DNA from: Microbacterium ulmi
GTDB lineage: Bacteria > Actinomycetota > Actinomycetes > Actinomycetales > Microbacteriaceae
Assembly (NCBI RefSeq): GCF_011759705.1
Contig: NZ_JAAOZF010000001.1
Location: 2,190,146 to 2,254,145, forward strand
DNA: 64,000 nucleotides
Direction of reading: 5' to 3'
In this document: piece by piece, positions 56,494 to 64,000 of the stretch
Position numbering within the stretch: position 1 is the first letter of the stretch
Layout of the letters: each line of letters begins with the position of its first letter
The notes under the pieces: model-generated
What the model saw: only the letters and a program-made list of their open reading frames with translations
Databases searched by the model: none
Told to the model about the DNA's origin: nothing
Program-made: the position numbers and the translations under genes

Positions 56494-57645
56494 TCAGCCG
56501 CCGATGCCGCCGGTCCACACTCCGCGGACGCCGAGGTCGGCAGAGAGCAGCACGGCGTCGGCGACGAATCCCGGCGCGAGCGAGCCGAGCTCGTCGCCTC
56601 GCCCGATCGCCCGTGCGGGCACGGCGGTGAGCGCGCCGACGGCGTCCCGCAGCGGCACCCCGGCGCCGACCGCGAGGCGGAGCGCGGCATCCTGAGTCAG
56701 CGTCGAGCCCGCGATCGCTCCGCCGGCCACGAGGCGCGCGACGCCCGCGTCGACGACGACCTCGAGCGCACCCAGGTCGTAGCGGCCGTCGCCGACGCCC
56801 GCGGCGGCCATCGCGTCGGTCACGAGGGCGACGCGCCCCGGCGCGGACGCGAAGGCGATGCGGACGACCTCGGGATGCAGGTGCACGCCGTCGGCGATGA
56901 TCTCGATCGTGACGCGCGGGTCGGAAGTCGCGGCCGCGACGGGACCGGGATCGCGGTGATGCAGCCCCGGCATCGCGTTGAACGCGTGGGTCAGGATCGT
57001 CGCTCCTGCATCGAAGGCGGCGACGGTCTGCGCGTAGTCGGCCGACGTGTGTCCGACGGCCGCGGCCGCGCCAGCGGCGACGATGGAGCGGACGGCGTCG
57101 AGGCCCCCCGGCAGCTCGGGGGCGATCGTGACCTGGCGCACCGTGCCGCGGCCGGCCGTCAGGAGGCGCTCGACGGCGTCGGGGGTCGGCGCGTGCAGCA
57201 GCGACTCGTCGTGCGCTCCCTTGCGCGCGTGATCGAGGAAGGGTCCCTCGAGATGAGAGCCGAGGATGTCGGCATCCGTGTCCACGAGGTCCGCGACCAT
57301 CGCGGCGCGCCGCTCGAGGGTCGCGAGGGGCGCCGTCACGAGCGACAGCACGGCGCGGGTCGTGCCGTGCGCGCGATGCGCGGCGCGCGCGGCGCGGACC
57401 GCGTCGGGGCCGTCGTCGTACGAGAAGCCCCCGCCCCCGTGCCCGTGCAGGTCGATGTACCCGGGCGTGAGGAAGGCGCCGGGGCCGGCGACGGCCACGG
57501 CATCGACGACCGCGTCCGCCGGTGAGGCGCGCCACCCGTCACCTGTCCCGGCATCCGCGACGCGTCCGTCGTCGAAGCGCACCCATGCGTCGTCGGCGAC
57601 GCCGTCGGCCTCGACGAGACGCGCCGAGTGGATGACGACGCTCAT
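56494..57645 (-). CDS. nagA: N-acetylglucosamine-6-phosphate deacetylase
   Basis: 383 residues, amidohydrolase superfamily. FLTPGYIDLHGHGGGGFSY carries the HxH. SHLEGPFLDHARKGAH gives the metal-binding Glu, and VGHTSADY and LTHAFNAMPGLHHRDPG the His ligands. The catalytic Asp is in VALVTDAMAAAG. It makes GlcN-6-P for NagB. The start ATG overlaps the hexosaminidase stop (ATGA), so the two are one transcript, separated from the nag importer operon by about 6 kb and opposite in direction. Confidence 0.95.
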   Translation of the reverse strand: MSVVIHSARLVEADGVADDAWVRFDDGRVADAGTGDGWRASPADAVVDAVAVAGPGAFLTPGYIDLHGHGGGGFSYDDGPDAVRAARAAHRAHGTTRAVLSLVTAPLATLERRAAMVADLVDTDADILGSHLEGPFLDHARKGAHDESLLHAPTPDAVERLLTAGRGTVRQVTIAPELPGGLDAVRSIVAAGAAAAVGHTSADYAQTVAAFDAGATILTHAFNAMPGLHHRDPGPVAAATSDPRVTIEIIADGVHLHPEVVRIAFASAPGRVALVTDAMAAAGVGDGRYDLGALEVVVDAGVARLVAGGAIAGSTLTQDAALRLAVGAGVPLRDAVGALTAVPARAIGRGDELGSLAPGFVADAVLLSADLGVRGVWTGGIGG

Positions 57646-59285
57646 TCGGCGGCCCAGGGGATCTCGTCCGACGCGTGGAAGCCGATTCCGAGGCTCGTCC
57701 AGAGCGGGCCGAGAGCCCCGACGCGCGCCCGGAACGACCCCCACGTGCGCAGGTCGCTGCGTCCCGTCGCAGGCGACCATGCCGCCTCGGCCGCCGCCGC
57801 GATGCGCGGGAACGCCATCTCGTCGATGTCGGACAGGTCGCGGACCGTCTCGGTCCACATCGGCGCCTCGACGCCCAGGATGTCGTCGTCCGAGACGCCG
57901 GGGATGACGGCCGACGGCTCCCACGCATACGCGCGCTCGACCGACGTCGGGCCGTTCGCCCACGTGAGCCCGAGGGGCGCGTCGGCCGAGTACTTCATGT
58001 CGAGATAGACCGCATCGGCGGGAGAGAGGATGAGCTGCGCCCCGTTCTCGACGAAGGCGCGGGCCGTGACGTCCATCCCGTCGGTCGGCGCGACGAAGCC
58101 CCAGTACTGGCCGATCGTGTCCGGGGCGAGGCCGGATGAGGATCCCGCCTCGTGCCATGCGACCGGTGTCTTGCCGAGGTCGGCCACGATCCGCGTCACG
58201 CGCGACATGAACAAGGCGAAGTCGTCGGGGTCGGTGCCGTGCGCCTCGTCGCCCCCGACGTGGAGGTACGGGCCCGGAGTCATTCCGGCGAGCTCGCCGA
58301 AGACGTCGGCGAGGAAGTCGTAGGTCGCCTCGTCGTGGATCTTCAGCGACGAGAAGCCGACCGCGAGACCCTGGTACGGCACCCCGGCGAGGGGGAGCTC
58401 GTCGCCGTTCGCGGCGATCTGCTCCGTGACCACGGGCGCCTCTGCGAGCCCGGGGTAGGCGAGGCCGACGGCGTGCGTGTGACCAGGGGTGTCGAACTCG
58501 GGGACGACGATCATGTGGCGCGCGGACGCATGCGCGACGATGTCGGCGTAGTCCGCCTTCGTGAAGAACCCGCCCCGATCGCCTCCGATCGCGTTGTCGG
58601 CGGTCTTCGCGGTCAGCTCGGGGCGCGAGGCGAGCTGCAGGCGCCACGCCTGGTCGTCGCTCAGATGCAGGTGCAGGGCGTTGAGCTTGAGCCCCGCCGC
58701 GCGGTCGATGTAGGCCTTGACGGTGTCGACGCCGTGGAAGTGGCGCGCGACGTCGAGCATGACCCCGCGGTACGTGAACCGCGGGGCGTCCTCGATCTCG
58801 ACGGCGGGGATCGTCCAGCCGTCGCCCGTCTTCGCGATGAGCTGCCCGAGCGTCTGGACGCCGTAGAAGAGCCCGGCGGCGTCGGCCCCCGTCACGACGA
58901 CGGTCCCCAGGCCCGCTCCAGGCACCGCCGGCGCGCCGCCCGGAGCCTCAGGGCGCGTGGGCGCGGCTCCATCCACCGCGATGCGGTACGACTCCGGCGC
59001 TCCACCTGTCTCGATGCGCAGGTCGATCCCCGTGCGGCCGTCGAGGGCGAGCCCCGTGCGGGCCTCGACGAGCGCGGACAGGACGGCCGCGGCATCCCGG
59101 TCTCCCGTCACGCCGGTCTCGTCCGCGAGGCGGAACGGCGCCGCCCCGGATGCCTCGATCGAGGCGGGGGCGGGCACGACGGCGGGAGGGGTCACGGTGT
59201 CTCCATTCTGGGCGGCCGGCGCGCACGCCGCGAGCGCGAGGCCGGCCGCCGTCATGAGGATCCCGCCGGCGCGACGTCCATTCAT
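57642..59285 (-). CDS. beta-N-acetylhexosaminidase, GH20 lipoprotein
   Basis: 547 residues. A lipoprotein signal ends in lipobox LAAC (Cys near residue 21). A GH20b-like N-terminal domain follows, then the TIM barrel: [45 protein letters not shown], and the catalytic Asp-Glu pair in HVGGDEAHG near residue 346. Trp residues of the product pocket lie in IGQYWGFV. It releases GlcNAc from chitobiose and chito-oligosaccharides at the outer face of the membrane, feeding the importer at 45-49 kb. The start is ATG 59285. Confidence 0.95.
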   Translation of the reverse strand: MNGRRAGGILMTAAGLALAACAPAAQNGDTVTPPAVVPAPASIEASGAAPFRLADETGVTGDRDAAAVLSALVEARTGLALDGRTGIDLRIETGGAPESYRIAVDGAAPTRPEAPGGAPAVPGAGLGTVVVTGADAAGLFYGVQTLGQLIAKTGDGWTIPAVEIEDAPRFTYRGVMLDVARHFHGVDTVKAYIDRAAGLKLNALHLHLSDDQAWRLQLASRPELTAKTADNAIGGDRGGFFTKADYADIVAHASARHMIVVPEFDTPGHTHAVGLAYPGLAEAPVVTEQIAANGDELPLAGVPYQGLAVGFSSLKIHDEATYDFLADVFGELAGMTPGPYLHVGGDEAHGTDPDDFALFMSRVTRIVADLGKTPVAWHEAGSSSGLAPDTIGQYWGFVAPTDGMDVTARAFVENGAQLILSPADAVYLDMKYSADAPLGLTWANGPTSVERAYAWEPSAVIPGVSDDDILGVEAPMWTETVRDLSDIDEMAFPRIAAAAEAAWSPATGRSDLRTWGSFRARVGALGPLWTSLGIGFHASDEIPWAAE

Positions 59286-59295
59286 GTAAGGATCC

Positions 59296-59303
59296 CTAAC
59301 AAA
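59296..59303 (-). promoter_or_regulatory. ROK-type half-site before the hexosaminidase-nagA unit
   Basis: TTTGTTAG on the minus strand, 10 nt before the ATG. It matches eight bases of the ROK operator's right arm as read on the minus strand (GTTTGTTAGTA). Only a half-site is clear. Confidence 0.4.
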
Positions 59304-59419
59304 AACGCTTGTCGCAACCCTACCGACCCTGCCGCCGAGTGTCCACGACACGCAGCTGCGCGTCCCGGTGCGCGGCGTCTCCCGGACACTCGGCGGGTGG
59401 TGCACAGGGCGGCATCCGA

Positions 59420-59425
59420 TATGCT
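59420..59425 (+). promoter_or_regulatory. glyA promoter -10
   Basis: TATGCT, placing the start point near 59432, exactly at the 5' edge of the riboswitch aptamer. Confidence 0.6.
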
Positions 59426-59430
59426 CGAAC

Positions 59431-59503
59431 CGTCGCGACTGGCGTTGAGGTGGGCACCCACCGGGGAGCGACCGACTACGGCATTCGACCGCACGCCTGG
59501 GCC
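59431..59503 (+). ncRNA. ZTP (pfl-motif) riboswitch controlling glyA
   Basis: The conserved pfl blocks appear in order: GACTGGCG (59437-59444), CACCGGGGAGCG (59459-59470) and the pseudoknot strand CGCCTGGGC (59494-59502). ZTP/ZMP riboswitches sense low 10-formyl-folate and precede glyA, folD and purH genes. A TGCACC/GGTGCA hairpin at 59511-59536 could be the expression platform. Confidence 0.85.
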
Positions 59504-59570
59504 GATGTTCTGCACCACCGAGAAGATCGGGGTGCATCGAAACCACGAAGCCGCAGTCAAGGAGATCGAC

Positions 59571-60845
59571 ATGACCGATCAGTACTTCAACGCCCCGCTC
59601 GCCGAGGTCGACCCCGAGATCGCGCAGGTTCTCGAGCGCGAGCTCGAGCGGCAGCGCGGCTACCTCGAGATGATCGCCGCCGAGAACTTCGTGCCCGTCT
59701 CGGTGCTGCAGTCGCAGGGCTCGGTGCTCACGAACAAGTACGCCGAGGGCTATCCCGGTCGCCGCTACTACGGCGGCTGCGAAGAGGTCGACGTCGCGGA
59801 GGAGCTCGCGATCCAGCGTGCGAAGTCGCTGTTCGGCGCCGAGTTCGCGAACGTGCAGCCGCACTCGGGCGCGACGGCCAACGCGGCGGTGCTGCACGCG
59901 ATCGCACGACCGGGCGACACCCTGCTCGGCCTCTCGCTCGACCAGGGCGGCCACCTCACGCACGGGATGAAGATCAACTTCTCCGGGCGTCTCTACAACA
60001 TCGTCGCGTACGGGGTCGACCCAGAGACCTCGATCATCGACATGGACGAGGTCCGCCGTCTCGCGATCGAGCACCAGCCCAAGGTCATCATCGCCGGCTG
60101 GTCGGCCTACCCGCGCCAGCTCGACTTCGCGGCCTTCCGCGCGATCGCCGACGAGGTGGGCGCGCTCCTGTGGGTCGACATGGCCCACTTCGCGGGCCTC
60201 GTCGCGGCGGGCCTGCACCCGAGCCCCGTGCCGCACGCGCACGTCGTGTCGTCGACCGTGCACAAGACGATCGGCGGCCCGCGCTCGGGCTTCATCCTCA
60301 CGAACGACCCCGACATCGCGAAGAAGATCAACTCCGCGGTGTTCCCCGGGCAGCAGGGCGGTCCGCTCATGCACGTCATCGCGGCGAAGGCGACGGCGTT
60401 CAAGCTCGCGGCCACGCCCGAGTTCAAGGAGCGGCAGGAGCGTGTGCTCCGGGGCGCGCACCTCATCGCGCAGCGGCTCGAGCAGCAGGACGTGAAGGAT
60501 GCCGGCATCGCCGTCCGCTCCGGCGGCACGGACGTGCACCTCGTGCTCGTGGACCTCCGCGACGCCGAGATCGACGGCAAGCAGGCCGAGGACCTCCTGC
60601 ACGAGATCCACATCACGGTCAACCGCAACGCCGTCCCGAACGACCCGCGCCCGCCGCTCGTGACGTCGGGCCTGCGCATCGGCACGCCCGCGCTCGCGAC
60701 GCGCGGCTTCGGCGACGCCGAGTTCGCCGAGGTCGCCGACATCATCGCGCTCGCGCTGCTGCCGAACGCCGACGTCGCCGCGCTCCGGACGCGCGTGGCG
60801 GCCCTGACGGCCGCGTTCCCCCTGTACCCCGGCCTGCAGCAGTAG
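59571..60845 (+). CDS. glyA: serine hydroxymethyltransferase
   Basis: 424 residues, PLP enzyme making glycine and 5,10-methylene-THF from serine. Signatures are [70 protein letters not shown] and the PLP-binding Lys232 in [25 protein letters not shown] differs slightly from the usual HKTLRGPR but the Lys is in place. AAGGAG lies 5-6 nt before the ATG. Preceded by the ZTP riboswitch and followed 148 nt later by folD. Confidence 0.96.
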   Translation: MTDQYFNAPLAEVDPEIAQVLERELERQRGYLEMIAAENFVPVSVLQSQGSVLTNKYAEGYPGRRYYGGCEEVDVAEELAIQRAKSLFGAEFANVQPHSGATANAAVLHAIARPGDTLLGLSLDQGGHLTHGMKINFSGRLYNIVAYGVDPETSIIDMDEVRRLAIEHQPKVIIAGWSAYPRQLDFAAFRAIADEVGALLWVDMAHFAGLVAAGLHPSPVPHAHVVSSTVHKTIGGPRSGFILTNDPDIAKKINSAVFPGQQGGPLMHVIAAKATAFKLAATPEFKERQERVLRGAHLIAQRLEQQDVKDAGIAVRSGGTDVHLVLVDLRDAEIDGKQAEDLLHEIHITVNRNAVPNDPRPPLVTSGLRIGTPALATRGFGDAEFAEVADIIALALLPNADVAALRTRVAALTAAFPLYPGLQQ

Positions 60846-60993
60846 CGACGGCCGAGCCGAGGCATCCTCTCACCCGTGCGCGGCACCATCCCCACCCGCA
60901 CTCGACGGACCCGCGAGAGACCACTCGGAACGTGAGAAGCCCGGCGGCGCGGGGTCTTTCGACGGGGTCTCCCAACCGGCAAGGAGCACACAC

Positions 60994-61884
60994 ATGACAG
61001 CACTCACGCTCGACGGCAACGCCACCGCCGCCGCGATCAAGACGGAGCTCAAGGAGCGGGTCGCGGCCCTCGCCGAGCGCGGCGTCGTCCCGGGGCTCGG
61101 GACGCTGCTGGTCGGCGACGATCCCGCGTCGCGCTCGTACGTGACGGGCAAGCATCGCGACTGCGCCGAGGTCGGCGTCTCGTCGATCTCGGTCGAGCTG
61201 CCCGCATCCGCCTCTCAGGAGGAGATCGCGGATGCCGTGCGCCGCCTGAACGAGGACCCCGCCGTGACGGGCTTCATCGTGCAGCTGCCGCTGCCGGCGG
61301 GGATCGACGAGAACGCGATCCTCGAGCTGATCGACCCTGCGAAGGACGCCGACGGCCTGCACCCGACGAACCTCGGCCGGCTCGTGCTCGGCGTCGACCC
61401 CTCTGCGGCGGTCGACGCTCCGCTGCCGTGCACGCCCGCGGGCATCATCGAGCTGCTGCGGCGGCACGACGTCGCGATCGCGGGGAGGCATGTCACGGTC
61501 ATCGGCCGCGGCATCACGGTCGGGCGGCCGCTCGGCCTGCTGCTCACGCGCAAGGGCACGGACGCGACCGTGACCCTGACCCACTCCCGCACGGTCGACC
61601 TCCCCGCGGAGGTGCGTCGCGCCGACATCGTCGTGGCCGCCGTCGGGCAGCCGCACCTCGTGCAGGCCGACTGGATCAAGCCCGGCGCGGCCGTGCTCGA
61701 CGTCGGCGTCACTCGGGTCGGAACGACCGAGTCGGGCAGGGCCAGGCTCGCCGGCGACGTCGACCCCGCGGTCGCAGAGGTCGCCGGCTGGCTGTCGCCG
61801 AACCCCGGCGGGGTGGGGCCGATGACCCGCGCGATGCTCGTCTCGAACGTCGTCGAGGCAGCCGAGCGCGCGCTCTCGACGTAG
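60994..61884 (+). CDS. folD: methylene-THF dehydrogenase / methenyl-THF cyclohydrolase
   Basis: 296 residues, bifunctional enzyme taking the GlyA product to 10-formyl-[20 protein letters not shown] contains the catalytic Lys. [35 protein letters not shown] and [16 protein letters not shown] form the folate site; [17 protein letters not shown] binds [17 protein letters not shown] is the C-terminal motif. CAAGGAGCA precedes the ATG. Probably co-transcribed with glyA; the gap between them shows no hairpin strong enough to call a terminator. Confidence 0.96.
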   Translation: MTALTLDGNATAAAIKTELKERVAALAERGVVPGLGTLLVGDDPASRSYVTGKHRDCAEVGVSSISVELPASASQEEIADAVRRLNEDPAVTGFIVQLPLPAGIDENAILELIDPAKDADGLHPTNLGRLVLGVDPSAAVDAPLPCTPAGIIELLRRHDVAIAGRHVTVIGRGITVGRPLGLLLTRKGTDATVTLTHSRTVDLPAEVRRADIVVAAVGQPHLVQADWIKPGAAVLDVGVTRVGTTESGRARLAGDVDPAVAEVAGWLSPNPGGVGPMTRAMLVSNVVEAAERALST

Positions 61885-61923
61885 CGGCATCCCTGTCGGG
61901 AGTCCCGGCCCTAGAATGCGTCG

Positions 61924-62048
61924 CAGCTGGTCGCCTGCGCGCCCCCGAGGCGACCAGCTGCCGCACAATCTCGTTGGGCGCCGTCGTGAAGGTGTCAGTG
62001 GTGGTCGCATCGTGGCCCATGAGGCGACCGATTGCCGCACATTCTCGT
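61924..62048. repeat. two copies of a palindromic intergenic repeat
   Basis: Copy 1: CAGCTGGTCGCCT (61924-61936) and AGGCGACCAGCTG (61948-61960), a perfect 13-bp inverted repeat, followed by CCGCACAATCTCGT (61961-61974). Copy 2, 74 bp on: GGTCGC/GCGACC arms (62003-62029), then CCGCACATTCTCGT (62035-62048). Both share GAGGCGACC-N5-CCGCACA-A/T-TCTCGT. No gene is seen in 61885-62124. Confidence 0.7.
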
Positions 62049-62124
62049 CCGGGGGCGCGGGATGCCGCGGGCCGCGCGTCCGGCTGAGCGCGCGGACGAC
62101 GAGCCGACGCGGGCCGCGAGGGGG

Positions 62125-62859
62125 CTACGTCGTGAAACGTGTGAGGAACGCGCGCGTGCGCTCTTCGCGCGGCGCCGAGAAGATCGCGCCGGGCGGACCC
62201 TCCTCGACGATCGTCCCGCCGTCGAGGAATGCCACCCGGTGCGCGACATCCCGCGCGAACGCCATCTCGTGCGTCGCCATGAGGATCGTCGTCCCCTCGT
62301 GCGCGAGGTCGCGGACGAGCTCGAGCACCTCGCCGACGAGCTCGGGGTCCAGGGCCGAGGTGATCTCGTCGAGCAGCAGCACCTCCGGCTCCGTCGCGAT
62401 CGCGCGGGCGATCGCGGCGCGCTGCTGCTGCCCGCCCGAGAGCCGGTCGGGGTGCTCCTTCGCCTTGTCGGCGAGTCCCACACGATCGAGGAGAGCCAGC
62501 CCTCGCGCGTCGGCGTCGGCGCGCGGCATCCGTCGCACGACGCGCGAGGCGAGCGCGACGTTGTCGAGCACGGAGAGGTGCGGGAACAGGTTGTAGCTCT
62601 GGAAGACGATGCCCAGGCGCGAGCGGATCCGGTTGGCGTCGATGCGGGGGTCCGAGATGTCCTCGTCTCCGAGCACGATCCGCCCGTCGTCGATCGGCTC
62701 GAGAAGATTGAGGCAGCGCAGCAGCGTCGACTTGCCCGATCCGCTCGACCCGATGAGCGCGACGACCTCATGCGCGTCCAGCGTCAGGTCGACCCCCCGG
62801 AGGACGGGCCTGCCCGCGAAGGACTTCCACAGCCCCTCCGCACGCAGCAGGGCGCTCAC
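62125..62859 (-). CDS. amino-acid ABC transporter ATP-binding protein
   Basis: 244 residues of the GlnQ/HisP type. Walker A is GSSGSGKST, the Q-loop FQSYNLFPHLSVLDNV, the signature RLSGGQQQR, and Walker B LLLDEITSALDPE; the H-loop is LMATHEMAFARDVA. The ITSALDPELVGEVL run is typical of polar amino-acid importers. GTG at 62859 overlaps the permease stop (GTGA). Partners are the permease and the truncated binding protein upstream. Confidence 0.93.
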   Translation of the reverse strand: MSALLRAEGLWKSFAGRPVLRGVDLTLDAHEVVALIGSSGSGKSTLLRCLNLLEPIDDGRIVLGDEDISDPRIDANRIRSRLGIVFQSYNLFPHLSVLDNVALASRVVRRMPRADADARGLALLDRVGLADKAKEHPDRLSGGQQQRAAIARAIATEPEVLLLDEITSALDPELVGEVLELVRDLAHEGTTILMATHEMAFARDVAHRVAFLDGGTIVEEGPPGAIFSAPREERTRAFLTRFTT

Positions 62860-63722
62860 AGGACCGATCCCGCCTGCTCGCGCTCGCGCAGCCGCGCCGT
62901 GTACCAGTCCGTGAGGCGGATCGTCGGGATCGCGAGCAGGACGAACAGGATGCCCGCGACGACGTAGGGCGTGAAGTTGTACGTGAGCGAGGAGACGGAT
63001 CTCGCGGCGGCGACGGCGTCGATCGCACCGAGGATCGAGACGAGACCGACATCCTTCTGCATCGAGATGAAGTCGTTCATGAGCGGGGGCGTCACCTTGC
63101 GCAGCGCCTGCGGCAGCACGACGCGTCGCAGCGTCTGCACGTAGCCGAGGCCGAGGGCGCGGGCGGCGAGCCGCTGCGACGGATGCACCGCCTCGATGCC
63201 CGCGCGGATCACCTCGGCGACATAGGCCGAGTAGGTGAGCGTCACGGCGATGACGCCGAGCACGACGGGAGGGATGCGGGTGTTCAGGATCGTGGGGAGG
63301 CCGAAGCCGAACAGGTACAGCACGATGATGAACGGGAGCCCGCGGAACAGGTCGGTGTAGACGGCCGCGACGACACGCACGGGGAAGAAGACGGCTCCGC
63401 GAAGCGTCCGCAGAAGCGCGATCAGGAGCGCGAAGACGCTCACCGTGATGACGGACCAGCCCAGCACCTGCAGGTTCAGGAGGAACCCGCTCCATACTCT
63501 CGGGAGCGCCTGCAGCGCGACCTCGGGGTCGAAGAAGGATCGCTGGACCGCCGACCAGCCGTCCGTGTTGAAGACGAACACCCATGCGAGCATCCCGAAG
63601 GCGATCGTCGAGGCGATCGCGACGAGGACCGACCGCTGCGACTGACGCCTGCGATAGGCGCGCCGGTCGAGCTCGAGCGCACTGGGCTCATGCGTGGCGG
63701 CGCCGGGCTGATGCAGGGTCAC
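62856..63722 (-). CDS. amino-acid ABC transporter permease
   Basis: 288 residues. A cytosolic basic N-terminus (YRRRQSQRS) precedes five or so helices of the HisM/GlnP type. The EAA loop IEAVHPSQRLAARALGLGYVQTLRRVVLPQALR is conserved, as is PLMNDFISMQKDVGLVSILG. GTG start; TACCGT lies 6 nt upstream, so it may also be transcribed on its own. Confidence 0.92.
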   Translation of the reverse strand: MTLHQPGAATHEPSALELDRRAYRRRQSQRSVLVAIASTIAFGMLAWVFVFNTDGWSAVQRSFFDPEVALQALPRVWSGFLLNLQVLGWSVITVSVFALLIALLRTLRGAVFFPVRVVAAVYTDLFRGLPFIIVLYLFGFGLPTILNTRIPPVVLGVIAVTLTYSAYVAEVIRAGIEAVHPSQRLAARALGLGYVQTLRRVVLPQALRKVTPPLMNDFISMQKDVGLVSILGAIDAVAAARSVSSLTYNFTPYVVAGILFVLLAIPTIRLTDWYTARLREREQAGSVL

Positions 63723-63728
63723 GGGTTG

Positions 63729-63734
63729 ACGGTA
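63729..63734 (-). promoter_or_regulatory. -10 of possible leaderless internal promoter
   Basis: TACCGT on the minus strand, 6 nt before the permease GTG at 63722, inside an apparent operon. Confidence 0.35.
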
Positions 63735-63759
63735 CCGGACCGCGCTTCGGCGGGGCGCC

Positions 63760-64000
63760 TCACTTCAGCAGCGTCACGCCCTGGCCCGAGCCGAGCCACT
63801 TGTCGGTGATCTCGTCGAGCGTGCCGTCGGCGCGCAGCTTGTCGAGGGCCGCCGTGACCTTCTCGGTCAGCGGAGAGTCCTTCGCGAGGAGGAGCCCCCA
63901 CTCGTCGGGCACGCCGGCCGGGGGCAGTTCGCCGACGATGAACGAGTCCTCGATGTAGACGCCGGTCGCGTAGTACGCGGTCGGCAGGTCGAGCACGATC
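63760..64000 (-). CDS. amino-acid ABC transporter binding protein, C-terminal part
   Basis: The last ~80 residues of a family 3 solute-binding protein, continuing past the window edge. YIEDSFIVGELPPAG, WGLLLAKDSPLTEKVTAALD and the closing TLDEITDKWLGSGQ are the usual C-terminal helices and hinge return. It would be the periplasmic-side receptor for the permease/ATPase pair downstream. The N-terminus and signal are outside the window. Confidence 0.88.
   Translation of the reverse strand, partial: IVLDLPTAYYATGVYIEDSFIVGELPPAGVPDEWGLLLAKDSPLTEKVTAALDKLRADGTLDEITDKWLGSGQGVTLLK

Noticed and set aside
56148..56690. 180-codon minus-strand frame overlapping the end of nagA
   Set aside because: It uses another frame within the nagA 3' end and runs through the terminator hairpin; no recognisable motif.
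60846..60993. A second riboswitch between glyA and folD
   Set aside because: I could not find the conserved blocks of ZTP, THF or glycine riboswitches there.

Overview
The window is about 64 kb of very GC-rich actinobacterial chromosome. GTG starts, four-base stop/start overlaps, a ThrE-type exporter, a monomeric isocitrate dehydrogenase and dense use of the heptamer GGATGCC/GGCATCC point to the Microbacteriaceae, most likely Microbacterium. That assignment is inferred from style and gene content. Most of the window is ordinary core chromosome. The left edge is accessory: an AbiE-type toxin-antitoxin pair with a frameshifted toxin, next to an odd tRNA-like gene.

Layout. 0-13 kb: AbiE pair, tRNA-like gene, small membrane and redox proteins, PcrA helicase, a MerR regulator divergent from a small membrane protein, an SseB-domain protein and a MarR-hydrolase-MFS operon. 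12.4-16 kb: a LigD-type polymerase and an ATP-dependent DNA ligase (end-joining enzymes) flanking ThrE. 16-24.6 kb: an AspT/YidE-type transporter, an acyl-CoA dehydrogenase, and a four-gene minus-strand unit (TetR, MFS, two metal-dependent amidohydrolases), then a second TetR gene. 24.8-33 kb: sucCD, a deazaflavin-dependent oxidoreductase, a purine permease, and a PerM-like gene with purN-purH. 33-38 kb: AlkA and a heterodimeric ABC exporter behind a short leader ORF with two mutually exclusive hairpins. 38-44 kb: GNAT, icd, an acetyl esterase, an L,D-transpeptidase and a lipoprotein.

44.3-50.6 kb is an amino-sugar uptake module: ROK repressor, binding protein, two permeases, ROK kinase and NagB. 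Its missing steps, NagA and a GH20 hexosaminidase lipoprotein, lie on the opposite strand at 56.5-59.3 kb. A shared ROK-type half-site suggests the two loci are co-regulated. Between them are a membrane protein, a decayed permease remnant, a Nudix-FAD oxidase-membrane protein operon and an ECF sigma factor fused to an anti-sigma-like zinc motif, membrane segments and a Pro-Thr-Asp-Gly repeat stalk. 59.4-61.9 kb carries glyA, behind a ZTP-type riboswitch, and folD. The right edge holds an amino-acid ABC importer whose binding protein runs off the window.

Regulation visible in the sequence. Thirteen genes on both strands have a TANNNT -10 hexamer exactly 6 nt before the start codon, which implies widespread leaderless transcription. 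icd and sucC, both citrate-cycle genes, share the core TCTCGACRTCAAGA, embedded in a near-perfect 24-bp palindrome at icd. The ROK regulator has a 27-bp palindrome abutting its own start codon. Several convergent gene pairs are separated by strong hairpins.
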